NCBI GenBank assembly: GCA_902774215.1
Contig: CACYHU010000054.1
Span: 1 to 64,000 of the forward strand
From: an uncultured Chloroflexota bacterium
Lineage (GTDB): Bacteria > Chloroflexota > Anaerolineae > Anaerolineales > Anaerolineaceae
Length of the DNA: 64,000 bases
Direction of reading: 5' to 3'
Shown here: one piece after another, positions 44,601 through 52,172 of the stretch
Layout of the letters: the number at the start of each line of letters is the position of its first letter
Numbering within the stretch: position 1 is the stretch's first letter
The notes under the pieces: model-generated
The model's database searches: none
What the model was told of the DNA's origin: nothing
What the model saw: only the letters and a program-made list of their open reading frames with translations
Program-made: the position numbers and the translations under genes

Positions 44601-45564
44601 ATCTGTGAAAGCGGCATCTGCGCGGTACCGATTTGCTCTCACAGGAACACCGGTCGAAAACCGTCTTGCGGAACTGTGGAGCATCTTTGATTTCCTGATG
44701 CCCGGATTTTTATACAGCTATCAGGAATTCTCGAGCCGGTTTGAAACACCGATCGTCAAAAATAAAGATGAAGCCATCTCTGCCCGGCTGCGTCAGATGG
44801 TCTCGCCTTTTATACTCCGCAGGCTGAAAACGGATGTACTGAAGGACCTGCCGGAAAAGCTGGAAGAAGTCCGGTATACCCGGTTCGAAGAAGATCAGCG
44901 CAAGGTTTATGACGGGCAGGTCGTACATATGAAGCAGATGCTTTCCGGGCTCGGAAACTCCGGGGAAGACAAGCTTAAAGTCCTGACAGAGCTGATGCGT
45001 ATCCGTCAAATCTGCTGTGACCCATCCCTCTTGTTTGAAGATTATCACGGCGGAAGTGCCAAACGGGAAGCCTGCATTGAACTGATCCAGAGTGCTATCG
45101 GCGGAGGCCACCGGATGCTGGTCTTTTCACAGTTTACTTCCATGCTGGCATTACTGGAGGAAGACCTGCAAAAAGAGGAGATTCCCTATCTGAAACTGAC
45201 CGGAGCCACATCCAAAGAGCAGCGTATCCGCATGGTTCGTGAATTCAACGAAGGGGACACACCTGTCTTTCTGATCTCACTCAAAGCGGGCGGTACCGGA
45301 CTGAACCTGACCGGAGCGGATGTCGTGATCCACTATGACCCCTGGTGGAATATCGCCGCACAAAACCAGGCAACAGACCGGGCACACCGTATCGGTCAGA
45401 CGAACACGGTCACTGTTTACCGGCTGATCGTCAAAGATTCAATCGAAGAAAAGATACTCGCACTGCAGGAAGCCAAACAGGACCTGGCTGATTCTGTTTT
45501 GTCCGGTGAAACCAGTGCTATCTCATCACTTTCGACAGATGAATTGATGGCATTGCTCGGATAA
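41686..45564 (+). CDS. SWIM zinc finger SNF2-family helicase
   Basis: 1292 residues from the ATG at 41686 (SD AAGGA); earlier in-frame start lacks an SD and overlaps the TATACT box. Two SWIM-like zinc motifs lie in the N-terminal third (CNCRTKRHRG...CEH near 85-125 and CSCGLYY...CEH near 250-275). The SNF2 core is complete: DEMGLGKTIQ (Walker A), VTSYDLF, FLDEAQYIKN (DEAQ), LTGTPVENR, SLKAGGTGLNLT and DRAHRIGQ. ATP-driven DNA translocase; chromosomally encoded bacterial members have no settled role. No methylase or nuclease partner is adjacent, so a defence-system reading is not supported. Confidence 0.9.
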   Translation: MADKKTINPQTGRYISMKDWNSLFSEEMLRNGKLLYMKNAVRQFSDTETSAHSEVIDGTKVYSVNITGAPGSYSTKWDVNSFSCNCRTKRHRGVWDYKSGQYYYTCEHEAAVLYYWEAKHGPWIFEESDNEFNARKYQEELKRKKDQLKAQKELESKMIIPAKEYFSTLPAGGYFDVKRAAENLRTTQYAVNRAAQILETGQILIIDKNVSYGTTGEQVLQVSGKIGDELGKHETYISLSFNEIEKRRCSCGLYYYTVPPSEPLCEHELILLKEMQTIAGQSNLGDATDLTAARFFSAMAVPSSQQGNDQQEKQEKQKTLVLSPRIIINGGNVSLTFKLGRSAGNDTSTAGRKTKSPNASSAKSNVVKNLKTLVQAFSEESEFELTKNQILDFSKEDFTDESLSWLTFVQRRVSESLEVNNRLQSRVYYGYNPSLKMQDSLTGAMLDQFYEIAEGNSFESINRTNNNETGMLKVGHADMRVYLKSEKITDSKGTFYGVLVTGTMPVILHGSSDSYILSDSNLSKISREEENVLKPFLSAAEKDGNIRFRVGLDSLPEFYYRVVPTFLQSRYIDFQDNCYEEAERMLPPEPEFLFQMDLDQDACFCQAYVSYDKERFYLYDENSSGDTYRDRVQEDRIKSILVNYFEYIDPEQQMVWNYLSDDYLYTLLTETIPELSRYGEVQGSEAFNRLKIRTAPSIQVGVGIESGLMDISVISKDVSPEELLDILNSYRAKKKYHRLRSGDYVRLTQDDRLESLNTMLDEIHMKAEDIIGKEAHLPMYRALYLDSMLKKHEELAANRDRTYKALVKNFSTIRDADFEPPKVQSEILRPYQTYGFKWLRTLTAAGFGGILADEMGLGKTIQAITLLQSLKDDGDTGTSLIVCPASLVYNWQEEFRRFAPDLSVKLIVGSAGQRKTILSELSLPNSKEKADVLVTSYDLFKKDISLYHGIQFTVMFLDEAQYIKNQKAAVTKSVKAASARYRFALTGTPVENRLAELWSIFDFLMPGFLYSYQEFSSRFETPIVKNKDEAISARLRQMVSPFILRRLKTDVLKDLPEKLEEVRYTRFEEDQRKVYDGQVVHMKQMLSGLGNSGEDKLKVLTELMRIRQICCDPSLLFEDYHGGSAKREACIELIQSAIGGGHRMLVFSQFTSMLALLEEDLQKEEIPYLKLTGATSKEQRIRMVREFNEGDTPVFLISLKAGGTGLNLTGADVVIHYDPWWNIAAQNQATDRAHRIGQTNTVTVYRLIVKDSIEEKILALQEAKQDLADSVLSGETSAISSLSTDELMALLG

Positions 45565-45716
45565 GCCAGCAGTTCATTATGAGGAGTATCACAACAGAGC
45601 CTTAAAATTCAAATTGAGTCAGCAGAACAGGCTGCATTGACTCAGGCGATGGAAACCTTAAAAAAAACAGTCCCAGGCATTTGTATCACTGAGGCTGTTG
45701 ATAATCCTGTTTCGGA

Positions 45717-47213
45717 TCACTTAAGTATCAGCCAATATCCGCCCCTCGCGGCGCCCTTCCGCAGCAGATAGCCATCCTCACGAAGCTGCCTGATGTTTTT
45801 CTCAACTGCCCGTGAAGTGAGAGATAATTTTTCCGCGATTGCGGCAGCTGATATGCTGTTATCCGAACGAATCAGGTTCAGTATATTTCTTTTTGTCCTG
45901 CTAAGTAAAGAATATTCCGAACTTTTCTCCGAACTTTTTACCGAATTTCTATCATAAGGAATAACCGAATCGTACTCCAAGGCATCCTCCCTGATCACAG
46001 AACCTTCCGGAACAAAGGAGGCATACTGCCCGCTGTATATTGATTGACGATACAGGTTAATTCTGAAAGCACCTGCACTTTCAACAAATTCAGGGGCAGG
46101 AAGATTGTATTCTTTCGCTTCCCGTTTGATTTTTCGTAAACCGGTTCCCCATGATTCAATCAATCCCATCTGATAAAACACCTCCGCGATAACTCTGTTG
46201 CGCTGTTTTGAATGACCTTCCAGAGCTTCTTCCAGCGTCAATCCAAAATAAAGCCCCCCCGGGGATGTGACTTCAAGCCGATCTTCGAAAATTGCCACCT
46301 GAACACAGGCAGGTTCAAGGAAGTTCCGATGGCAATGGGCATTGATGATCATTTCACGAATTGAATCCGGAGGCAATTCATATTTTTCTCTCCGAACCAA
46401 TCCTTCAACTTTTGCCTGAATACGAATATTTCGAAGCACAAAATCATAAGCATCTTCAATCTGTTCGTAAAGCGGACCGGAGAAATCCCGCTTATCGATA
46501 AAAATACCTCGTTCGGTTCCTGCGAATACGGCACATTGGGTTTTGGAAAAGCGGAAATAAGAGCCTGTTAATAACGCAAAGGCATTGGAAGCCAAGCATA
46601 TTTCATGATCATATTTGATCAATCCCCAATCTTCGAGCTGTGTTTTTGTCACTTTTGGCAGCTTTTTGCCCGAACTGCGGATACCCGGTATGTCTTTTCG
46701 ATAGCGATTTATATCACGGCATAGTTTGTTAATCGCACTGTCAGTTACTGTATATCCTATGCATTTTAGTTCGTCCCATGAAATTCTCGCGCCTTCAAAT
46801 TCCAACTCTTTTATTTTGTCGGGATCAGCTTGTCTGGAAGTCCCGCCTACACGGATATAGGTACCATATTCTTTCCCTTTTGATTTGAAATAATACGGTC
46901 TGTTTGCTCCCGGAGAAACAGATACCGTTATTACCGTTTTTCCTTCAAGTGTCTGGAAAGTAATGTTCGGTATTATTTGCGGTGTGCAGGATGCTGAAAC
47001 GGCATTCGCGACCTGATCCATTATTTTAAATACTTCCGCGTCATCCACACCCACAACTGTTCGTGTTTTGTCTGCGACACCGATTATTAATTGTCCGCCT
47101 TGTGTATTGGCAAAGGCGATAATGGTTTTCACATATTTTTCGGAGTCTTTTGGCAGGGATTCTTTGAATTCAATGTTCTTTGATTCACCGTGCATTATTT
47201 CTTCTATGGTCAT
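45717..47213 (-). CDS. AlbA_2/Schlafen-type ATP-binding transcriptional regulator
   Basis: 498 residues. N-terminal AlbA_2 domain (ESKNIEFKESL, GGQLIIGVAD), a middle GHKL-like HATPase_c_4 region (REMIINAHCHRNF, EVTSPGGLYFGLTLEEAL, GTGLRKIKREA) and a C-terminal winged helix (SAAAIAEKLSLTSRAVEKNIRQLREDGYL). Such proteins are common accessory-genome regulators. SD AAGGAGG is perfect. The AT-rich promoter carries helically phased CCGAACTTT repeats, suggesting autoregulation. A linker near the HTH is encoded by three 12-bp repeats of the same word. Confidence 0.85.
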   Translation of the reverse strand: MTIEEIMHGESKNIEFKESLPKDSEKYVKTIIAFANTQGGQLIIGVADKTRTVVGVDDAEVFKIMDQVANAVSASCTPQIIPNITFQTLEGKTVITVSVSPGANRPYYFKSKGKEYGTYIRVGGTSRQADPDKIKELEFEGARISWDELKCIGYTVTDSAINKLCRDINRYRKDIPGIRSSGKKLPKVTKTQLEDWGLIKYDHEICLASNAFALLTGSYFRFSKTQCAVFAGTERGIFIDKRDFSGPLYEQIEDAYDFVLRNIRIQAKVEGLVRREKYELPPDSIREMIINAHCHRNFLEPACVQVAIFEDRLEVTSPGGLYFGLTLEEALEGHSKQRNRVIAEVFYQMGLIESWGTGLRKIKREAKEYNLPAPEFVESAGAFRINLYRQSIYSGQYASFVPEGSVIREDALEYDSVIPYDRNSVKSSEKSSEYSLLSRTKRNILNLIRSDNSISAAAIAEKLSLTSRAVEKNIRQLREDGYLLRKGAARGGYWLILK

Positions 47214-47228
47214 GGTGTCCTCCTTTTT

Positions 47229-47354
47229 CCGAACTTTCCTGCTTAGGCTATTTTATTTTACCATATTTCCGAATTTTTACCGAACTTTCTCCGTATTTTC
47301 ATGCATATTATTTTTGCTTTTTTATGAGTAATCACTTTTTATTATCCGAACTTT
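47229..47354. promoter_or_regulatory. CCGAACTTT repeat array in regulator promoter
   Basis: CCGAACTTT occurs at 47229, 47280 and 47346, with variants CCGAATTTT (47269) and CCGTATTTT (47291). The three copies at 47269, 47280 and 47291 are exactly 11 bp apart, one helical turn, and overlap the likely promoter region of the AlbA-type regulator. Confidence 0.55.
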
Positions 47355-47402
47355 TTATAAATTTGTATTTTTTTCCATATTTATAATCCAAATCGGGATT
47401 CA

Positions 47403-47636
47403 TCAATGCGTTGTGAAAAAGAACAGCTTGATATACTCTTCATCACTAATGAACCCCGGATCAGCGTTTTTCCCGTACAATCCCCCCAGTTCATGATCAT
47501 CTGTTTTGCTCAGCGGCTTCCCGGCCGCTTTGCAGTATTCCAACTCCTTCCGGGTATGGTCTGACATGGCCGTGAATGAATTGAAGCAGGTATCCTCATC
47601 AAACACATTGCCCCTGTCATCGATCCATTCCCTGAT
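47403..47636 (-). pseudogene. Gene remnant, possibly DUF4406/nucleoside deoxyribosyltransferase-like
   Basis: A 77-codon open stretch closed upstream by a TAA with no usable start codon in a good context. The segment SDHTRKELEYCKAAGKPL resembles the helix that follows the active site in DUF4406-like nucleoside 2-deoxyribosyltransferase relatives, and REWIDDRGNVFDEDTCF precedes it. Probably the tail of a lost gene in this AT-rich, recombined-looking stretch. A start at an internal GTG or ATG giving a short peptide cannot be excluded. Confidence 0.3.
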
Positions 47637-47772
47637 TTACGGTAAAAAGACAAAAACATCCTGAGAAAAAGTTATAATTCAGGAATAATTTCTCGCAGCT
47701 GTTCAGGGCCGGGTGATGTATCACAGGTGAGAGGTCATTCATGCGGATTTCACCGCAGTAAAGTGTCAGTCT

Positions 47773-47797
47773 CCGTATGCTCCGGTCTGAATAGATA
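47773..47797 (+). repeat. Dispersed 25-bp element, copy B
   Basis: CCGTATGCTCCGGTCTGAAT followed by AGATA, 23/25 identical to copy A at 26007-26031. It ends 20 nt before the TlpA-like lipoprotein start. Confidence 0.4.
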
Positions 47798-47817
47798 CGA
47801 TAAAAAAGGATCAAAAT

Positions 47818-48219
47818 ATGAAAAAACTTTATATACTGATAATGATCATTGCCGTTGCCGCAGCCCTTTGCGCCTGCAGCCCAAAAACGCAGCCTGCACC
47901 GACTGCCTCTCCGACGGAAGTACCTGCCCAGCCAACAGAGGCTCCAACAGAAGTACCTGCCGAACCAACCGCAGTACCGACAGAAGCTCCGACTGAAGCT
48001 CCGGCTGAAGAAAAGCCGGCAGAGGAAGCTCCGGCTGAAGTTCCAGCTGAAGAAAAGACAGCAGAAGAAACTCCGGCCGATGAACCGGAAGCAGATGCGT
48101 CAAAATCTTCTGATGACATCGATGTGCAGGCCGTTTTTGATGATTTGAAGACCCGCGGGCTTTTCACTGCTGAACACTGCCGGGAAAAAGGTCTGGACAG
48201 CACCTCTTGTCGGTATTGA
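47818..48219 (+). CDS. Segment 1 of TlpA-like lipoprotein
   Basis: 133 codons: signal peptide with lipobox, low-complexity Pro/Glu/Ala tether and the start of the middle domain (VQAVFDDLKTRGLF). The last ~10 residues after the A-run are out of frame. Confidence 0.6.
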   Translation: MKKLYILIMIIAVAAALCACSPKTQPAPTASPTEVPAQPTEAPTEVPAEPTAVPTEAPTEAPAEEKPAEEAPAEVPAEEKTAEETPADEPEADASKSSDDIDVQAVFDDLKTRGLFTAEHCREKGLDSTSCRY

Positions 48220-48355
48220 CGAATTCCAGGTTCCCGAATCTTTCCTGAACGCAAAAGGCGGCATTCGTGCTTCCGGCGGTCTGGAAGAAGGGAAAGGAAT
48301 CGTTACCTTACAGGTCATCTATATCACCAGCACTGAAGAAGACTATAATAAATAT

Positions 48356-49222
48356 GTGTCAGATATGTCAGCCATTATCGAAGATCTCAATAGTTCCGGA
48401 GCAACGGATGAAAAGAAACAGCAATATTTTGACCTTCTCGATGAACATTCATCCAAAGTGACGACGCTGTTTACCGTTGTCGGTATTCCAAACGGTACAA
48501 CCGAAGCGGAGGACAAGGCAGCTTTTCAAAAGTTCCTTGACGATAATGCCGAATGGTACGATTTAAGCGAGGAAGAATGGAAAGACTACTTTGACCATAT
48601 GGTTTTCATTCCTGCCGGCAATGCGGAAGAATACAATTTCTACCTCGTGCAGGGGAACATGCCCGATGACAACAACATTGAAAATGCGGATGAAGAATAC
48701 AAGACCGAGTACAAGGCCCTGTATGACAGCATCGCTGATTATGTACCGCTCTTCAAGTTCTCAAAACCGATCGGACTTGAGGAAGTAATCGAAAGCGGAA
48801 CCGGTCTCTCTTTCGAGACCACTGATATTTATGGCAATCCGGTCAAAAGCTCCGACCTCTTCAGCGGGCATAAAGTGACCATGTTCAACATCTGGGAAAC
48901 CACCTGCGGCGCCTGCATTTCCGAATTTCCGAACCTGCTCCTTCTCAATCAGGAGATAGAACCCAAAGGGGCACAGATCGTCGGACTTGTGTATGACGCG
49001 ACATCAGAAGACCTGATCGCGGAAGCCAAAGACATCGTTGATGATCTCGGCATCACCTATACCATTATTGTTCCTACAGATGAATTGATCGAATTCTTCA
49101 AAGTTCAGGCCTTCCCGACTACTTATTTCGTCAATGAAAAGGGTGAGATCGCGGGCGAACCGGTTTCAGGCGCAAACTTCAAGCTCTACCGCCAACAGAT
49201 CGAAAATTTGCTTGGTGAATAA
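48356..49222 (+). CDS. Segment 2 of TlpA-like lipoprotein: thioredoxin domain
   Basis: 288 codons from an internal start; protein-like sequence in this frame already begins near 48190 (VWTAPLVGIDEFQVPES). The thioredoxin fold runs from about FETTDIYGNPVKSSDL to the end, with CGAC as the active-site pair and a cis-Pro in AFPTTYF. Confidence 0.7.
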   Translation: MSDMSAIIEDLNSSGATDEKKQQYFDLLDEHSSKVTTLFTVVGIPNGTTEAEDKAAFQKFLDDNAEWYDLSEEEWKDYFDHMVFIPAGNAEEYNFYLVQGNMPDDNNIENADEEYKTEYKALYDSIADYVPLFKFSKPIGLEEVIESGTGLSFETTDIYGNPVKSSDLFSGHKVTMFNIWETTCGACISEFPNLLLLNQEIEPKGAQIVGLVYDATSEDLIAEAKDIVDDLGITYTIIVPTDELIEFFKVQAFPTTYFVNEKGEIAGEPVSGANFKLYRQQIENLLGE

Positions 49223-49267
49223 AACTGTATCCGCCATGATCCGATTCAGCGAAGCTGAATAAAATGC

Positions 49268-49305
49268 AAAAGGTGAGATGTGAAAAATCATCTCGCCTTT
49301 TTTAT
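49268..49305 (+). terminator. Terminator after the TlpA-like gene
   Basis: AAAAGGTGAGATG (49268-49280) pairs with CATCTCGCCTTTT (49289-49301), one G-U, 8-nt loop, followed by TTTT. Confidence 0.85.
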
Positions 49306-49404
49306 ATCTTTCCGCCTGACGGCTTTACGCCGCTCCGTACCCGGAGTAAAGGGCTTATTCATATTATTATGGTAAAATAGAAATAATATGAAGGTTTTGC
49401 CGCA

Positions 49405-49872
49405 ATGAAAAACATCGATATCATATTCGAAAAGAATCCTGATCTGAACAACATCATCATCACCGTTTCAGCGTCACAGATGGATGAGCAGATCAGTCTT
49501 TTGATAGATCTCATCAAAAAATCCGGCGGCAATGACCTTTTTGTTCAGGACAGCAGCGGCAGGATACACCGCATCACCGAAGATCGCATTATCCGCATTC
49601 AGGCTGACAACAAAAGTCTTTTGGTTTCAACGATGGATGGGGACTTCAGGCTTCGTAAAAGCATGCAGGAAGCTGAAAATATGCTCAAAAGCAGCATGTT
49701 CCTGAAAATATCCCGTTTCGAGATCGTCAATCTTCAGAAAGTGAAAAACTTTGACTTCACCATCAGCGGGACGCTCCGTATCGAATTTGAAGACGGCAGC
49801 TTCACCTGGGCATCCCGGCGTTTTATACCCATCATCAAACAGCGATTGTCAGAAAGGAATGAGAAGCGATGA
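49405..49872 (+). CDS. LytTR-domain DNA-binding regulator
   Basis: 155 residues. The C-terminal ~95 residues are a LytTR domain (ITEDRIIRIQADNKSLLV, FLKISRFEIVNLQKV, ASRRFIPIIKQRL); no receiver domain is present. Such stand-alone regulators commonly pair with a DUF3021 membrane protein that controls them, as here: the stop overlaps the next start by 4 nt. A TAAAAT box and SD GAAGG precede the start. Confidence 0.88.
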   Translation: MKNIDIIFEKNPDLNNIIITVSASQMDEQISLLIDLIKKSGGNDLFVQDSSGRIHRITEDRIIRIQADNKSLLVSTMDGDFRLRKSMQEAENMLKSSMFLKISRFEIVNLQKVKNFDFTISGTLRIEFEDGSFTWASRRFIPIIKQRLSERNEKR

Positions 49873-50330
49873 AGAAAAAGGTCTTCAAACTCGCTCTGAT
49901 TGGTTTTTTCCTCGGAATGCTGATCGGGAATCTTATATCTTATCTCTCCTGTGACAAAAGCGCACAGCCTCCGGTAATTGTTTCTCCTGTGCTGGTCGAA
50001 AGGACCGGCTCTGTCAGGGCGGCAATGATCGTCAACACCCTGCTTTCGGGACTGTTGGGTGCGGCAGCCTGGGCAGGGGTTATCTTCCATGACCCGGAAG
50101 TGTTTGACTGGGGGCTGACCAAGGCGGCAGTATTCCATTTCCTGCTGATCATGGTTTTCAACATTCCGATCGCGCTTTACTGCGGCTGGTGCCCGCCGGA
50201 TCCTGTAAGCATTCTGATCTGGACCGGGATCATGACCTTGAGCTATTTTATTGTCTGGCTCATCATGTTCCTTATCTACCGGAAAAAAACCGCGGAATTG
50301 AACGAACTGATGAAGAATAACAAGGAATAA
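49869..50330 (+). CDS. DUF3021 membrane protein (LytTR partner)
   Basis: 153 residues with four TM segments (starting near 8, 52, 82 and 118), the DUF3021 topology. Translationally coupled to the LytTR regulator (ATGA overlap). In related loci the membrane partner restrains the regulator until a membrane stress or peptide signal arrives; the signal here is unknown. Confidence 0.85.
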   Translation: MKKKVFKLALIGFFLGMLIGNLISYLSCDKSAQPPVIVSPVLVERTGSVRAAMIVNTLLSGLLGAAAWAGVIFHDPEVFDWGLTKAAVFHFLLIMVFNIPIALYCGWCPPDPVSILIWTGIMTLSYFIVWLIMFLIYRKKTAELNELMKNNKE

Positions 50331-50460
50331 GAAGTTTTTTCACTATTTCACTGACCACCATTCAGGCGTAATTTTTTACCATTCGGCGTTCTTAGAAATC
50401 CTATAAATTCCCATTTCAGATAAAATGGCATCACTTATCACACAAAAAAGGTGGTGCGGT

Positions 50461-52035
50461 ATGAAAAAATGGATATTGTTGATTCTGGTCATATTGCTGT
50501 TCCCAGCTGCGGTTTTCGCAGAGGAAAGCGAAGACGATCTGGTTTTGGTTCAAAAAGAAGGAATTCTGAGATTAGGAGTCTCTCCGGAATACATTCCCTT
50601 TGTTTTTTACGAAGAAGATACGCTTACCGGATTAGATGTGGCTCTGATGGAGGAAATCGGTCGCCGGATGGGGGTCAAAACAGAACCTGTTGATTTTGCC
50701 TTCGATGGTCTGATCGACTCATTGAATGTCAGACAGATCGATGTGATCGGAGGCGGCTTTTCTATCACGGAAGAACGGGAGCAGCTGCTGGATCTGACGC
50801 ACTTTTATTATACAGGTGACGCGGAATTCATCGCACTGGCCTCGATGATAAAGCCGGCGTCAATTGAACTATCAACCTTCACGAATCTGAAGATCGGCGT
50901 GGAAAAAGGAACGGTCTTTGAGGAATGGATAAAGACCAATCTCGTAAAAACCGGATATGTCAGCTCGCGAAATATTTTCACTTATTCCGACCTTTCCTCA
51001 GCAATGAAAGCCTTAAACAGAAAAGTCGTAGATCTGGTGCTGACGGATAGGGACGCTTATGATCTCAAATATCAGCCGACAGGAAAATATCAGGTTTTTT
51101 ACAGTGGTTTTTCACAGGAAAGATACGCTTTCGGACTCAGAAAGCACTCAACCCTGACTCCGGTTATCAATCAACACCTGCTGGATATGATCTATGACGG
51201 AACCGCACAGAGAATCGCGAACGTGTTCTTTTCAAAAAACTACAGTGAAAATGGGATCACGCGTCCTGACCAGATCATGACACCGACCGTACCTGTCATC
51301 GTTGTTCCGACAAAATCATCTGTCACAACCTGTTCCAACGCGATGGCCTATGTTTCCGATGTGACCATTCCGGATAATCAAAGGATGAGCCCGGGAGAAC
51401 ACTTCCGGAAGACATGGCGTATCCGAAATTCCGGCACCTGTGCCTGGACCCAAAATTACAGTCTCGTCTTTGTCTCCGGAAACCAGATGAACGGGAAAAC
51501 AGTCAGCATTCCCGCCTATATCGCCCCGGGTGAGTCACTGGATATTTCAGTTGATTTGGTCGCGCCTTACGCAGACGGTACGTATCAGGGATTCTGGCAG
51601 ATGCTCAATCCACAGGGATCGAATTTCGGACAGTCGGTCTGGGTCAAGATCCGCGTCGGAAATGACTGGAATCCGACACCGCTGCCTCCGGATCCGAATC
51701 CATGGTACCCGACAGAGCTTCCTCCGGATCCCAATCCCTGGTACCCGACTGAAGTACCGTCAAATGTGGAAATCCTGAGTTTTTATCCGGACTTCTTTGA
51801 AGGAGTTGGAGGCACCTGTGTCTCGGTTCACTGGAGCACAAACGGAGCGTCTTCCGTTGATATCAATGTTGACGGGCAGGTTCAATACAGCGGCGGTCCG
51901 GCGAACGGCAGCACTCAGATCTGCGGTCCCATACAGGAAATCGGCACTCATAATGTACAGCTCTACGCGTATAACGATTTTAACTACGCCAGAGCAGACT
52001 TCTCCTTCCTGACTGAAGATTTTCTGGTATTCTAA
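50461..52035 (+). CDS. Secreted SBP_bac_3 / NBR1-Ig fusion protein 1
   Basis: 524 residues from the ATG at 50461 (SD AGGTGG; signal peptide KKWILLILVILLFPAAVFA). Residues ~30-260 are an amino-acid-type periplasmic-binding domain (SBP family 3: LRLGVSPEYIPFVF, IGRRMGVKTEPVDFAFDGLIDSL-type region, QIDVIGGGF). Residues ~300-405 are an NBR1-type Ig domain (FRKTWRIRNSGTCAW, PGESLDISVDL, GQSVWVKIRV). A Pro-rich linker with a repeated PPDPNPWYPTE unit leads to a last beta domain. No lipobox, permease or ATPase nearby, so a surface receptor or scavenger is more likely than classical uptake. Paralogue of the protein at 59957-61984. Confidence 0.85.
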   Translation: MKKWILLILVILLFPAAVFAEESEDDLVLVQKEGILRLGVSPEYIPFVFYEEDTLTGLDVALMEEIGRRMGVKTEPVDFAFDGLIDSLNVRQIDVIGGGFSITEEREQLLDLTHFYYTGDAEFIALASMIKPASIELSTFTNLKIGVEKGTVFEEWIKTNLVKTGYVSSRNIFTYSDLSSAMKALNRKVVDLVLTDRDAYDLKYQPTGKYQVFYSGFSQERYAFGLRKHSTLTPVINQHLLDMIYDGTAQRIANVFFSKNYSENGITRPDQIMTPTVPVIVVPTKSSVTTCSNAMAYVSDVTIPDNQRMSPGEHFRKTWRIRNSGTCAWTQNYSLVFVSGNQMNGKTVSIPAYIAPGESLDISVDLVAPYADGTYQGFWQMLNPQGSNFGQSVWVKIRVGNDWNPTPLPPDPNPWYPTELPPDPNPWYPTEVPSNVEILSFYPDFFEGVGGTCVSVHWSTNGASSVDINVDGQVQYSGGPANGSTQICGPIQEIGTHNVQLYAYNDFNYARADFSFLTEDFLVF

Positions 52036-52057
52036 AGATGCACTGATTTATGCATAA

Positions 52058-52075
52058 TGCCTGACCTGTCAGGCA
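52058..52075 (+). terminator. Terminator of SBP-NBR1 gene 1
   Basis: TGCCTGA-cctg-TCAGGCA is a 7-bp perfect stem 23 nt after the stop, followed shortly by a run of seven T. Confidence 0.6.
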
Positions 52076-52107
52076 ACAACAGCGGCTTTTTTTAAAAAAC
52101 AGTATGA

Positions 52108-52141
52108 AAACAGCTCCCGTTCAATCTTGCGGGAGCTGTTT
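52108..52141 (-). terminator. Terminator of the secreted protein gene at 52173
   Basis: AAACAGCTCCCG-type arm (52109-52119) pairs with CGGGAGCTGTT (52130-52140), 32 nt beyond the stop on the minus strand, with T-rich sequence after it. Confidence 0.7.
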
Positions 52142-52172
52142 ATGTTTTAATAAGGCATTTTACAATCGGTTT

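Larger units (their letters stand above)
47818..49222 (+). pseudogene. TlpA-like thioredoxin-fold lipoprotein (frameshifted)
   Basis: Two reading-frame segments join into a 467-residue protein if one A is removed from the A5 run at about 48186-48190. Order: lipoprotein signal peptide with lipobox LCAC near residue 20, a Pro-Thr-Glu-Ala-rich tether (PTEAPTEVPAEP type), a middle domain, and a C-terminal thioredoxin-like domain with the redox motif WETTCGACISEFPN (CxxC). Such extracytoplasmic proteins reduce disulfides or handle redox stress. SD AAAGGA. As in the giant gene, the lesion is a homopolymer length change, so a sequencing error is likely. Confidence 0.75.

Noticed and set aside
45583-45771. 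Open stretch encoding LKIQIESAEQAALTQAMETL and more
   Set aside because: It reads protein-like for about 45 residues but has no start codon, begins right after a stop and runs into the antisense regulator gene; at most a small remnant.
41686-47213. SNF2 helicase plus AlbA-type regulator as a defence island
   Set aside because: No nuclease, methylase, toxin or phage-related gene is between or beside them, and the two genes converge with separate signals.
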